Below are positions 1-8,373 of a DNA stretch of 64,000 nt, one piece after another; position 1 is the stretch's first letter; each line of letters opens with the position of its first letter. Both the position numbers and the translations under genes were made by a program. The notes beneath the pieces were generated by a model. That model made no database searches and was not told the DNA's origin. It saw only the letters and a program-made list of their open reading frames with translations. The stretch covers positions 124,001-188,000 of the forward strand of contig CBDDED010000002.1 of assembly GCA_965226825.1 (NCBI GenBank). Direction: 5' to 3'. The stretch comes from Io17-Chloro-G2 sp965226825. Its GTDB lineage: Bacteria > Chloroflexota > Dehalococcoidia > Lucifugimonadales > UBA3495.

Positions 1-605
1 ACTTGATTAAAGCCCTGAAGGTCCCGGTCATGGTCGGAAACTGCGTTACCTATGAAGTTGCCCAAGAACTTATGGAAACCGGAATCGATGGCATACTTGT
101 CGGCGTCGGTCCCGGAGCTGCCTGCACCACCAGGGAAGTCGTCGGCGTAGGAGTGCCCCAGGTTACAGCGACGCTTGAATGCGCCGCCGCACGTGAGGAC
201 TTCTTCCGCCGCACCGGCCGCTACGTGACCGTGGTGACAGATGGCGGTTTTCGCACCGGCGGAGACGTTTGTAAGGCCATTGTCAGCGGGGCCGACGGCG
301 TGATGCTGGGGACACCATTCGCTCAAGCGGAAGAAGCCCCCGGCAGGGGTTACAACTGGGGCATGGCCAACCCTCACCCGGAATTGCCCAGGGGCACCCG
401 CATCAAAGTAGGCACCAAGGGGACCCTTCAACAGATTTTGTACGGTCCTACGTCGGTAACCGACGGCACTCAGAATTTTATGGGCGCACTGCGCGTCGCC
501 ATGGGCATGTGCGGCGCATACACCATTAGGGACCTGCACAAGGCCCAGATGGTCATTGCGCCGGCCATAAAAACCGAAGGGAAATTCTTCCAGTTGGCCG
601 GTTAG
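1..605 (+). CDS. guaB3: IMP dehydrogenase-related protein GuaB3, C-terminal part
   Basis: The gene is open at the left window edge, so only the last 200 or so residues are present. It belongs to the IMP dehydrogenase/GMP reductase TIM-barrel family (purine nucleotide metabolism, cytoplasm). The flavourless catalytic loop is visible as GPGAACTTR, with the cysteine that would attack IMP. It is followed by the phosphate-binding segment DGGFRTGGDVCKAI and GADGVMLGTPFA. The GVGPGAACTT form and the late GTKGTLQQILYGP segment fit the GuaB3 subfamily of actinobacteria, cyanobacteria and Chloroflexota better than classical GuaB. In some species GuaB3 acts as a GMP reductase, so the direction of the reaction is not certain. 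No CBS domain can be assessed because the N-terminus is missing. Confidence 0.88.
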   Translation, partial: LIKALKVPVMVGNCVTYEVAQELMETGIDGILVGVGPGAACTTREVVGVGVPQVTATLECAAAREDFFRRTGRYVTVVTDGGFRTGGDVCKAIVSGADGVMLGTPFAQAEEAPGRGYNWGMANPHPELPRGTRIKVGTKGTLQQILYGPTSVTDGTQNFMGALRVAMGMCGAYTIRDLHKAQMVIAPAIKTEGKFFQLAG

Positions 606-722
606 GCTTTTTCCTCAGACCATACCGGTTTAGGCCTCGCGGGCGGTCCACGGTATTCCGTGTCGGGAAGGCCGGCTACGCAACGCCGTCGGCGCCCACT
701 CGATGTTAAGGAGTATGGGCTA

Positions 723-1271
723 ATGACGACCTCAATCAAGACAGTCCGGATCCTGGACCCCACCGCAGAGGATGTTCCCCAAGAGTTGGGCCTCTCGAGC
801 AGGCTTCCCGACCTTGCTGGAAAAACCGTTGGGTTGTTGGAAAATCGGAAGTACCACGCCGACGCTTTTCTGGAAGAGCTGCAACGGGTGCTTGTGGACG
901 ACTACGGCGCCGCCAAAGTGATTTACGCCACCAAGTTCACCTACAGCGCCGCCTGTTCCCAGGAAACCCTGAACACTCTGACCTCTCAATGTGACGCCGT
1001 GGTCCACGGGATAGCGGATTGAGGCTCCTGCACGGCGTGGGGTCTCCACGACACAGTGGCCACCGAATCCCAGGGAATCCCCTCGGTTAGCGTCATCACC
1101 AGCGCCTTCACCCGCGCGGCTCACGCCCGGGCAACCGCCCTCGGCATGCCCGAGACTCGCATCGTCGTAATACCCAGCCCGCTGGCAGTCCGCAGCGTTG
1201 AAGAAGTTCAGGGTATGGCGCACGACTACGCCGGGGAAATTGTGAGCCATTTGACCAACGGCCTACGGTAG
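723..1271 (+). CDS. UGSC-family selenoprotein, read through in-frame UGA
   Basis: This is one gene of 182 codons with an in-frame TGA at 1020-1022, proposed to encode selenocysteine as residue 100. Both halves lie in the same frame. Directly after the TGA come Gly-Ser-Cys, giving the U-G-S-C motif that names the UGSC family, in which the first position is Sec or Cys. The ATG at 723 has an AAGGAG site at 708-713. A hairpin typical of a bacterial SECIS starts right after the TGA. The protein looks cytoplasmic, with no signal peptide. The nearby UxxC-type arrangement suggests a redox centre, but no substrate is known. A standard gene caller would split it into a 99-residue protein and an orphan tail, or lose it. 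Without Sec machinery the product would be truncated before its conserved C-terminal half. Confidence 0.87.
1023..1061 (+). promoter_or_regulatory. Bacterial SECIS hairpin
   Basis: Immediately 3' of the TGA codon the RNA can fold into an upper stem CGUGG (1036-1040) with CCACG (1046-1050), closing a GGUCU loop at 1041-1045. A lower stem pairs 1023-1030 with 1054-1061, with one mismatch. The loop starts 18 nucleotides after the UGA. From memory, the E. coli fdhF SECIS recognised by SelB has the same GGUCU loop at the same distance. The hairpin lies inside the coding region, as expected in bacteria. Confidence 0.83.
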
Positions 1272-1405
1272 GCACCCAAAGGCGGATTGCCTGCGTCGCC
1301 CGATTGCAATGGCAATCCCTCCCGGATAACCGGGCCCCCGGGTCGGTTGGATCACGGACAATGGAAACCCGCTGAAAGAAAACCGGCAGCAGGAGGCTTC
1401 CAGCG

Positions 1406-2098
1406 TTGAGAACCACCATCGAATTCGACCCCAGCTATGCCTTGTTGACCGTTGACCTGGATCCCGGTGAAAGCATCAAAGCGGAGCCGGGGGCGATGGT
1501 GGCTCAGCAGGGAGTTCAGATGAAAACCGGTTCCGGAGGCGGTGGGATATTTGGCGGTTTTCGGAGAATGTTGGGGGGCGAGTCTTTCTTTATCAACACT
1601 TTCACCGCCGAAGGCAGCGGCGGCCAGGTATGCCTTGCTCCTTCTACTCCGGGCGACATTGGCTCCTTCTCACTACAACCGGGGCAAAACCTGTTTATCC
1701 AGGGCAGTTCCTTCCTCGCTTGCACTGACAACGTACGCACCGACTCCCAATTCCAGGGACTCCGCGGCATGTTCAGTGGTGAAAGCATATTCTTCCTGCG
1801 GGCCTTTCTGGAAGCCGGAACGGGCGAGGTGTTCTACAACTCTTACGGAGCTATCAAGCAGCTTCCGGTGGAACCGGGCAAAGAACTGGTGGTGGACACG
1901 GGCCACCAGGTGGCCTTCAGCGATGACGTGGAGTGCTCCATTGGCAAAGTCGGCGGTCTCCGCTCCCTCCTTGCCGGCGGGGAGGGCCTGGTGATGAAGT
2001 TCCGGGGCCACGGCCACGTCTGGATTCAGACCCGGAACCTGGCTTCATTGGTCGAGAAAATCGTGCCCTTCCTTCCCACACCCACAAGGGGACAATAG
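1406..2098 (+). CDS. AIM24/TIGR00266 family protein
   Basis: A 230-residue protein of the AIM24 (TIGR00266, formerly DUF124) family, which folds as stacked beta layers. Family features seen are an early E-P-G-A-M-V segment (EPGAMVAQQ), the Gly-rich stretch GSGGGGIFGG followed by GGESFF, a second GESIFFLRAF segment, and GEGLVMKFRG before the C-terminal WIQTRN. The biochemical role of bacterial members is unknown. The yeast relative is a mitochondrial biogenesis factor, which should not be transferred. The start is TTG at 1406 with a strong AGGAGG at 1391-1396. It sits between the UGSC selenoprotein gene and the DGLP-motif gene, so the three may be co-transcribed. Its last codons and the following leader are partly duplicated (2061-2141). 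Confidence 0.85.
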   Translation: MRTTIEFDPSYALLTVDLDPGESIKAEPGAMVAQQGVQMKTGSGGGGIFGGFRRMLGGESFFINTFTAEGSGGQVCLAPSTPGDIGSFSLQPGQNLFIQGSSFLACTDNVRTDSQFQGLRGMFSGESIFFLRAFLEAGTGEVFYNSYGAIKQLPVEPGKELVVDTGHQVAFSDDVECSIGKVGGLRSLLAGGEGLVMKFRGHGHVWIQTRNLASLVEKIVPFLPTPTRGQ

Positions 2099-2141
2099 CC
2101 ATCGTGCCGCCCTTGTTCCCCCCTCCCACAAGAGGACAATA
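2061..2141 (+). repeat. Imperfect tandem duplication, about 37-40 bp units
   Basis: Unit one spans 2061-2097 and unit two 2102-2141. Both start TCGTGCC and end in a CCCACAAG/GGACAATA segment, separated by C-rich sequence that differs in length. Unit one holds the last codons and stop of the AIM24-like gene. Unit two holds a second copy in the intergenic space whose AGAGGA (2131-2136) serves as ribosome site for the ATG at 2146. The duplication therefore produced, or copied, a translation initiation region. Confidence 0.7.
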
Positions 2142-2145
2142 AACG

Positions 2146-3201
2146 ATGAATCCGGTTCCCCTACAGGCGCGCCGCTTTGACGTAGAGGACTCCTACGACG
2201 CGGTCCAGGACTATTGCTGGGAGCAGGGATGGACCGATGGGCTGCCGGTGGTCCCACCCACAGAGGACTTGGTCCGGCGGATGCTCATGGGCTTCGGAGA
2301 GGACCCGTCGGCGTCGCTGGGCATCATCCAACCCCGCAACGCCCGCGTTACGCTGGAAAAGGTAGCCATCAATGCGGTGATGGCAGGCTGCCAACCCCAA
2401 TATTTTCCCGTGGTTGTCGCCGCGGTCAAAGCGGTCCTGGAAGAGGGATTCAACGTCGCCGGAGTCTCGTCCACCACCGGGGGAGCGGCGCCGGTGATCA
2501 TTGTGAACGGACCGATGGCCAGCCAGTTGGGTATAAACGGGGACGCCGGGGCATTTGGACCCGGATACCGGGCCAACGCCTCAATCGGCCGTGCCATCCG
2601 CCTGGTGATCCGAAATCTGGGCGGGCAAATTCCGGGCGAGATGGACAAGGCAACGCTGGCATTCCCCGGCAGATATACCTTCTGCTTCTCGGAAAACGAG
2701 GCCCGGAGTCCCTGGGAGCCCAGACACGTGGAGCTGGGCTATGGACCCGAGGCCAGCATTGTCACCGTGGCCGGGATCCGCGGCATATACCCGATTATGG
2801 AAACCACCGTGGCCACCGGCCTGGAAGTGATGCAGACCATAGTCGGGACCATGAAAGCCGGCGGCATTGCCAATTACTACCAATTGGGGACCGGTTCGCA
2901 AATTGTATTGGTCCTTTGTCCCGAACACGCGGACGACGTGGCGGCGTCGGGTTTGGGAAAGTCCGACGTCAGGGAGTACGTGTTCCAGAACGCCAGATTG
3001 CCGTTGAGTCAATTGGTGGGCGTAGCCCACTACGGCAATCGCAACTGGCCGGCATGGATAGACGAAACCAGCCCCGACACCATGGTGCCGATCGTTAGGT
3101 CGCCCGACGACATTGTCGTGGTGGTGGCAGGGGGCGATGGCCGCCATTCTGCATGGCTGGCAGGATGGGGTGTCACCCGCATAGTCACCCAGGAAATCTA
3201 G
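2146..3201 (+). CDS. Conserved protein with DGLPVVPPT motif, UGSC-associated
   Basis: A 351-residue soluble protein with no signal peptide. The N-terminus carries WTDGLPVVPPT at residues 29-39, followed by a VEKVAINAVMAGC-like segment (here LEKVAINAVMAGC) and a central Gly/Asn-rich region (GVSSTTGGAAPVIIVNGP, then GYRANASIGRAIRL). From memory this family often occurs beside, or fused to, UGSC-type (seleno)proteins; here the UGSC gene is two genes upstream. The function is not established. Clustering with a predicted Sec-containing redox protein suggests they act together, perhaps as subunits, but this is inference. The ATG at 2146 is preceded by AGAGGA at a 9-base distance. A Cys in MAGCQPQYFP and another in SENEARSP-upstream FCFS are possible reactive residues. 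Confidence 0.68.
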   Translation: MNPVPLQARRFDVEDSYDAVQDYCWEQGWTDGLPVVPPTEDLVRRMLMGFGEDPSASLGIIQPRNARVTLEKVAINAVMAGCQPQYFPVVVAAVKAVLEEGFNVAGVSSTTGGAAPVIIVNGPMASQLGINGDAGAFGPGYRANASIGRAIRLVIRNLGGQIPGEMDKATLAFPGRYTFCFSENEARSPWEPRHVELGYGPEASIVTVAGIRGIYPIMETTVATGLEVMQTIVGTMKAGGIANYYQLGTGSQIVLVLCPEHADDVAASGLGKSDVREYVFQNARLPLSQLVGVAHYGNRNWPAWIDETSPDTMVPIVRSPDDIVVVVAGGDGRHSAWLAGWGVTRIVTQEI

Positions 3202-3425
3202 TTGGACATGGCCGGGCCAGGCGCCTGAAGTTGGCCATTGGCCGAAACCGGCGGCCCAATGAGCCGGCGCTCCTGTCGCGGTAGTAACGCCGGTTGACGC
3301 AGTCCTTCCGCGGAACCTCCGGCCTGCTACAGGCTTAACCGGTAAGGGGAGCATACAAATAAGGGCAGCATACAAACTCGTGGAAACATTTCCACGTCCG
3401 ATCCTTTGCGCCCTCGAGCATAAAG

Positions 3426-3455
3426 TTGACGAAACCCGGCCATTAAAACTATAAT
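3426..3455 (+). promoter_or_regulatory. Sigma70-type promoter for the zinc-ribbon gene
   Basis: TTGACG at 3426-3431 and a perfect TATAAT at 3450-3455 are separated by 18 bases. Transcription would start near 3462, leaving a leader of about 23 bases that contains only the GGAGG ribosome site. Confidence 0.75.
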
Positions 3456-3484
3456 GTTGCTCTAACTTGTGGAGGTTCTGGCTT

Positions 3485-3748
3485 ATGGCGCAACAAGCAA
3501 CCCCATCTTCTCAATCCGGCGCTCCAGAACCCGACGGCTGTCGCCACCATTGGTCAATCCAACCGGCCACCGGCCCTGTCAGCCAGGGAGTGTGCCAGCT
3601 TTGCGGGGACGTACGCGAGTTCAAGAACTACGTCGAGGCCGCTACCTGGGGTGACTCACGGCTGGCCAACCGGACCAACGCACAGGAATCCCAGGCCTTG
3701 GTCAAGCCGGTAGACAACGTTCCAGACGAAAAGGAAGAGGACCGTTGA
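3485..3748 (+). CDS. Small zinc-ribbon-like protein
   Basis: An 87-residue protein with Cys19, His21/His22, Cys37 and Cys40 (CRHHW, then GVCQLCG), the layout of a compact zinc-binding finger. A conserved-looking core GPVSQGVCQLCGDVREFKNY follows and the tail is acidic and disordered. ATG at 3485 is chosen because GGAGG lies at 3471-3475; an upstream in-frame ATG at 3467 lacks a site. The gene has its own promoter and intrinsic terminator, so it is a stand-alone transcription unit. Similar small proteins occur in Chloroflexota, to my recollection, but no function is known. A nucleic-acid or protein-binding role is only a guess. Confidence 0.75.
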   Translation: MAQQATPSSQSGAPEPDGCRHHWSIQPATGPVSQGVCQLCGDVREFKNYVEAATWGDSRLANRTNAQESQALVKPVDNVPDEKEEDR

Positions 3749-3799
3749 TCGGCCCCTGAGGTTACAGGAGGCGCGTTTTAATTTCTCCCTCGCCCTGTG

Positions 3800-3827
3800 A
3801 ATGCCGGTTTTGAGACCGGCATTTTTT
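3800..3827 (+). terminator. Rho-independent terminator
   Basis: ATGCCGGT (3801-3808) pairs with ACCGGCAT (3815-3822) around a TTTGAG loop and runs into six T residues. It closes the zinc-ribbon gene. Confidence 0.9.
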
Positions 3828-4042
3828 AACTGCGCTGACCCGGGGAAGTATCGCAATTCAGGAGCTTTTGGGTATGCTCCTGGTAGAGCGCGACGGTCGC
3901 CCGCCATTGGGGTCCCGGTTGGCGATCCCAGCCCCAGGTTGGAACTAAGGTCAAAACGCCGTCGGGAACCCCCGGTTGCGCTCCCCAAATTATACAGAAT
4001 GTATATTGCGGCCCCCAAATCGCAACATCTTGTATTTTCCCC

Positions 4043-4074
4043 TTGACACCACCGTATTTGGGACGGGTTATTAT
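4043..4074 (+). promoter_or_regulatory. Possible dnaE promoter
   Basis: A perfect TTGACA at 4043-4048 is followed by TATTAT at 4069-4074. The 20-base spacing is longer than ideal, so the exact -10 is uncertain. The 3828-4042 stretch before it shows no gene, only a short hairpin (CAGGAGC/GCTCCTG, about 3860-3885). Confidence 0.4.
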
Positions 4075-4135
4075 ATGTCCCTAGCTGGCCTCCGCCGGGG
4101 GTGGCGGGGTTTCCTTTCGGGAGGTTGCAGGGTTA

Positions 4136-7100
4136 GTGTTCACCCATCTACACGTCCACACTGAGTACAGCATGCTGGACGGGATCAGCCGGATCCCGGA
4201 CTTGGTAAACCACACCAAGAGTCTGGGCATGGAATCCCTGGCCATCACCGACCACGGCACCTTTTACGGTGTGGTGGACTTTTACTCGGCATGCAAAGAA
4301 GCCGGCATCAAACCGATCATCGGCTGCGAAGTATACGTCGCCAATAGCAGTCGCCATGATAGAAGCGCCGCAGAACGGAGCCCGAACCACCTGGTCCTTC
4401 TGGCCAGAAATACCCAGGGCTACCGCAACTTGATGCAGTTGTTGACGCTGGCTCACGTGGAAGGATTCCACTATCGGCCGCGCATCGACAAAGAGTTGTT
4501 GGAAAAATATTGTGGCGGGTTGATCGCACTGTCGGGTTGCCCTTCGGCCGAGATACCCCGGCTTCTTATCAACCAGGAGTTCGAAAACGCCCGCAAGGCC
4601 GCCGTCTGGTACCGGGAACTCTTTGGAGACGGGTTTTTCCTGGAACTACAGAACCACCAGCACATTGAGCAACTGCCCCAGATCAATCAGGGTCTGGTGA
4701 CCATGGGGCGGGATTTGGATCTTCCGTTGGTCGTCACCAACGACTCCCACTACGTCCACCAGGTCGACTCTCCCCTCCAGGACGTTTACATCTGCATCCA
4801 GACCAACACCACGGTCAATGACGAAAAACGTCTGCGCATGGAGGACGATTCCTACTACATCAAAAGCCCCCAGGAAATGGCGTTGCTGTTCCCGGAGTTT
4901 CCCGATGCTCTGGAGAACACCCAGCGAATTGCCGACATGTGCGAGGTGGACCTGGGGTTCGATCAGACCCACCTGCCCAAATACCCGACTCCCGACGGCA
5001 GTGACGCCCTGGAGTACCTATCCAAACTCTGCTGGCAGGGATTTCGGGAAAGATACCCCCATGCCACTCCCGATGCGGAATACCGGCTTCGTTACGAGTT
5101 GGAAGTAATTCACCAGACCCATTTCGCCGATTACTTCCTGGTGGTTTGGGACATCATTGATTTCGCCCGTAAGAACGGCATTCTCTACGGTGTAAGGGGC
5201 AGCGCCGCCGGCAGCGTGGCTCTCTACTGTCTTGGGATCACCATCGTCGACCCCCTGGAATACCGCCTGGTCTTTGAACGGTTCCTCAACCTGGAACGGA
5301 AGGAGTTGCCTGACATAGACCTGGACTTCCAAGACGACCGGCGAGACGAGGTGCTGCACTACGTCATCGAACGTTACGGCAGGGACAAAGTCGCCCAGAT
5401 AATCACGTTTGGGACCCTGGGCGCCAGGGCGGCTTTGCGGGATGTCGGTCGAGCCCTGGCCATGACTTACGGCGAGGTAGACCGGGTGGCCCGCATGGTG
5501 CCCCTGAAGGCCCGAACCCTGGAAGACGCAATCAGGGTAACCCCTGAGATGGAGACAGCCTACAAAGAGGAGGAGGCAGTCCACAAGCTGGTGGACACTG
5601 CCAAGGGCTTGGAGGGAATCGTTCACCACGTCAGCACCCACGCCGCGGGCGTGCTGATCGCTGACGAACCGTTGACCGGAACGGTGCCCCTGCAGAGGCC
5701 AACCAGGGGCGATGAAAGCAGTCCGGTGCTTATGACCCAGTTTTCCATGGACCCGGTTGCCAAGTTGGGTCTGTTGAAGATGGACTTCTTGGGCTTGACC
5801 AACCTGACCATCCTGGACCGGGTTGTAAACCTGGTTAAGGAGAGCCGCGGCGTCGAAATTGAACTCAACAGCCTGCCCCTGGACGACAAAGAAACCTTTG
5901 CGTTGTTGTCATCCGGTTACACCTCCGACGTGTTCCAGTTGGAAAGCGCCGGGATGCAGCGTTACATCAAAGAGTTGAAACCCGCCAACCTGGGCGAAAT
6001 TTCAGCCATGATCGCGTTGTACCGTCCGGGTCCAATGGAGCACATTACCAGGTTCATTGACGCCAAATTCGGCAGGGAGGAGATAACCTACCCCCACCCC
6101 AGCCTGAAGGACCTGCTGGACGAGACCTACGGGATCATTGTGTACCAAGACCAGGTGCTGCTTATTCTTCAGCAATTCGCCGGCTACTCCCTGGGCGGCG
6201 CTGACGTGGTCCGCAAGGCCATGGGCAAGAAGATTTCCTCTTTGATGGTCCAGGAGCGGGAGAAGTTCGTCGCCGGGGCCCTGGAAAAGGGATTCGACCA
6301 GGAGTTGGCGGTGGAGGTGTTCAACCTGATCGAACCCTTCGCCGGGTACGCATTCAACAAGGCCCACAGCATCAGCTACGCCTTGATTTCCTACTGGACG
6401 GCCTACTTCAAGACCCACTATCCAGTGGAGTACATGGCTTCAGTGCTCAACTCCAGGCTGGACAACCCGGAACGGGTTGCGGGAACCATCAACGAGTGCT
6501 TCCGCATGGGCATACCGGTGTTGCTGCCCGACATTAACCGCTCAGAGGAGCGCTTTACCATTGACGTGGGTTACGGCGACGTTGATTACGGCGAAGTTGG
6601 TTACGGTGGCGCGGGCTCCGGCGCTGTTGCCACCGGGGTTGGCGCCGGGGTTAGTGCCGCGCCTGGCAACCAGAAGCCGGGCCTCCGGATGGGGTTGTCG
6701 GTCATAAAATCCGTGGGAGAAGCGGCGGTCAGGCCCATTGTGGACGAGCGCAAGAAGAACGGGCCGTTCACTTCAATAGACGACTTTTGCCGGCGAGCCA
6801 ATTCCAAGGGTTTGAACCGGCGCACCCTGGAATGCCTGGTGAAGGCCGGTGCCTTTGACAGCCTGACGGGCAGAGGACCGTTGCTCAACGTCCTGGACCA
6901 GGTGGTTGCCACCGCCCAAATGGAAGCAAGGGCCAGAGACTCGGGTCAGACCAGCATGTTCGGCGGCAACAGCGGGGATTCCGGCATGCCGGAATCCCCA
7001 GGTATTATCCTCGAAGGCCCGGACGTAGCGGACCAGGAGAAGGCCATGTGGGAGCGCGAACTCCTGGGTGTGTCCCTGTCGCACAACCCTTTGAAAGACC

Positions 7101-7870
7101 TGGCCAAGTTGGATTCGACCGGGTCGATAGCCTCCATCCACCAAATCGATGAAGAGATGAAAGGCCAAACGCTGTCGGTGGTTGGCCACCTCGCATCCAC
7201 AACGACTCGGGAGACCCGCGAGGGCCGGAAGTTCATCATAGCCAACGTGGAACTCCTATCCGGCGCGCTGGAAGTGATGGTATGGCCGGATGTACTGGAG
7301 CGCACCAGTGAGAATTGGAAGGAAGGCAACTTGGTGCGAGTTACCGGCAAGCTCAGGGTGCGGGGTGAGGATTTTTCTTTGGCTTGCGAACAGGCGGAGA
7401 CTCTATCAGTCAACGAGACGGCAACACTAACGTCCCATGGGAGCACCCCTACAGACCCCGGCAAGCTCGTTGGAATGCCAACGCCGGCCACACCCGTTAC
7501 TGCCTATGCCGTTCCCAGCAATGGTGGGGAGCAAAACGGCCATTCTGACGGGAACGGCCATTCTAACGGGAACGGGGTCAACGAGAAAGAAAAATCGACA
7601 ACGGGAACCGAAAACAGCGGGTCTAAGACCGTTTCCATCGGAGTCACCGAATCTGAGAATCCCGTGTCCGACGCTATCCTCCTAAGAGAAGTCGTCGGTA
7701 TTCTTCTGGAGTACCCGGGCACCGACAAGGTGATGCTCCAGATTCATACCGGCGGACGCAGAGTGGTCATGGACCTTCCTGTCGTCACCACGGGTTACTG
7801 TCCTAACATGCAGGAACGATTGGAGGGGCTGTTGGGAAGCGATCGAGTCGGCCTGATTGAGAGCCTGTGA
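4136..7870 (+). CDS. dnaE: DNA polymerase III alpha subunit
   Basis: The replicative polymerase catalytic subunit, 1244 residues, of the DnaE1 type. Order of domains: PHP domain at the N-terminus (HLHVHTEYSMLDG, residues 4-16), polymerase core with the catalytic PDIDLDF around 392-398, thumb/fingers with GIIVYQDQVL and YAFNKAHSISYA, then helix-hairpin-helix repeats, an OB fold around 1007-1090, and a short C-terminal domain. GTG at 4136 follows CGGGAGG at 4118-4124. Two unusual low-complexity inserts are present: a Gly/Tyr/Asp then Gly/Ala-rich run around 811-847, and an Asn/Gly/His-rich linker around 1110-1165 between the OB fold and the C-terminal domain. It stands alone between the zinc-ribbon gene and panD. 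Confidence 0.97.
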   Translation: MFTHLHVHTEYSMLDGISRIPDLVNHTKSLGMESLAITDHGTFYGVVDFYSACKEAGIKPIIGCEVYVANSSRHDRSAAERSPNHLVLLARNTQGYRNLMQLLTLAHVEGFHYRPRIDKELLEKYCGGLIALSGCPSAEIPRLLINQEFENARKAAVWYRELFGDGFFLELQNHQHIEQLPQINQGLVTMGRDLDLPLVVTNDSHYVHQVDSPLQDVYICIQTNTTVNDEKRLRMEDDSYYIKSPQEMALLFPEFPDALENTQRIADMCEVDLGFDQTHLPKYPTPDGSDALEYLSKLCWQGFRERYPHATPDAEYRLRYELEVIHQTHFADYFLVVWDIIDFARKNGILYGVRGSAAGSVALYCLGITIVDPLEYRLVFERFLNLERKELPDIDLDFQDDRRDEVLHYVIERYGRDKVAQIITFGTLGARAALRDVGRALAMTYGEVDRVARMVPLKARTLEDAIRVTPEMETAYKEEEAVHKLVDTAKGLEGIVHHVSTHAAGVLIADEPLTGTVPLQRPTRGDESSPVLMTQFSMDPVAKLGLLKMDFLGLTNLTILDRVVNLVKESRGVEIELNSLPLDDKETFALLSSGYTSDVFQLESAGMQRYIKELKPANLGEISAMIALYRPGPMEHITRFIDAKFGREEITYPHPSLKDLLDETYGIIVYQDQVLLILQQFAGYSLGGADVVRKAMGKKISSLMVQEREKFVAGALEKGFDQELAVEVFNLIEPFAGYAFNKAHSISYALISYWTAYFKTHYPVEYMASVLNSRLDNPERVAGTINECFRMGIPVLLPDINRSEERFTIDVGYGDVDYGEVGYGGAGSGAVATGVGAGVSAAPGNQKPGLRMGLSVIKSVGEAAVRPIVDERKKNGPFTSIDDFCRRANSKGLNRRTLECLVKAGAFDSLTGRGPLLNVLDQVVATAQMEARARDSGQTSMFGGNSGDSGMPESPGIILEGPDVADQEKAMWERELLGVSLSHNPLKDLAKLDSTGSIASIHQIDEEMKGQTLSVVGHLASTTTRETREGRKFIIANVELLSGALEVMVWPDVLERTSENWKEGNLVRVTGKLRVRGEDFSLACEQAETLSVNETATLTSHGSTPTDPGKLVGMPTPATPVTAYAVPSNGGEQNGHSDGNGHSNGNGVNEKEKSTTGTENSGSKTVSIGVTESENPVSDAILLREVVGILLEYPGTDKVMLQIHTGGRRVVMDLPVVTTGYCPNMQERLEGLLGSDRVGLIESL

Positions 7871-8373
7871 TTATCAGGAGTCCGTTTCCAAGCCAATGGT
7901 GTGCCTGGGATTGTATTAACATTCCCGTGGTTGACGGGCTAAAAGGAGGCTGGTAGACTTGCCCGAAATCACTAACCGTCTGGCTACTAAGAATCAAGGT
8001 GAGGGGCCAGCCGACCCCTTGATTAAGGTGAGCGATTTGACGTTATATTCCAGTACAAAGATCGGGTCTTATTATTCGGGACTCGATGGTTCAGTCAAGG
8101 ACTACCCCGACACTACGGTTTCTACCAATTTCAGCCACCCCCACGTCCGCTCCCGCCGTATCCCCACCATCCCCTGCGAGCCTTAGATACCCGAATAGCA
8201 CTGCTATCCGGGTCTAACTAGGCGGCCCCCACCCCCGCTTCCCGAATCCGTTCAGGCGTACGCCATTGCATCATGCGTGGCTGCATTCCGCATTTCGCCG
8301 CCTTAATCACATCCGCAACCTGTACATAGTATCAAACTTTGCCCAAAATTGAGTCATTCTGAGAGGTGTGCTT
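7871..8373. other. Intergenic region with two hairpins and a doubtful small ORF
   Basis: About 500 bases between dnaE and panD. An AAAGGAGG site at 7942-7949 precedes a TTG at 7959 that opens a 75-codon frame to 8186; its product resembles nothing I know and composition is not clearly coding. Within it AATCAAGG (7992-7999) can pair with CCTTGATT (8027-8034). A stronger hairpin pairs 8183-8199 with 8203-8217 (TTAGA, CCCG and ATAGC segments against GCTAT, CGGG and TCTAA) around a three-base loop; it lacks a T run. The rest shows nothing recognisable. Confidence 0.45.

Noticed and set aside
732..1250. A minus-strand reading frame across the selenoprotein gene.
   Set aside because: It is the shadow of the plus-strand gene, whose ribosome site, motif and hairpin are all better explained by selenocysteine read-through.
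1056..1271. A separate 71-residue gene after the UGA.
   Set aside because: It has no ribosome site of its own and is in frame with the upstream part; the UGSC motif joins them.
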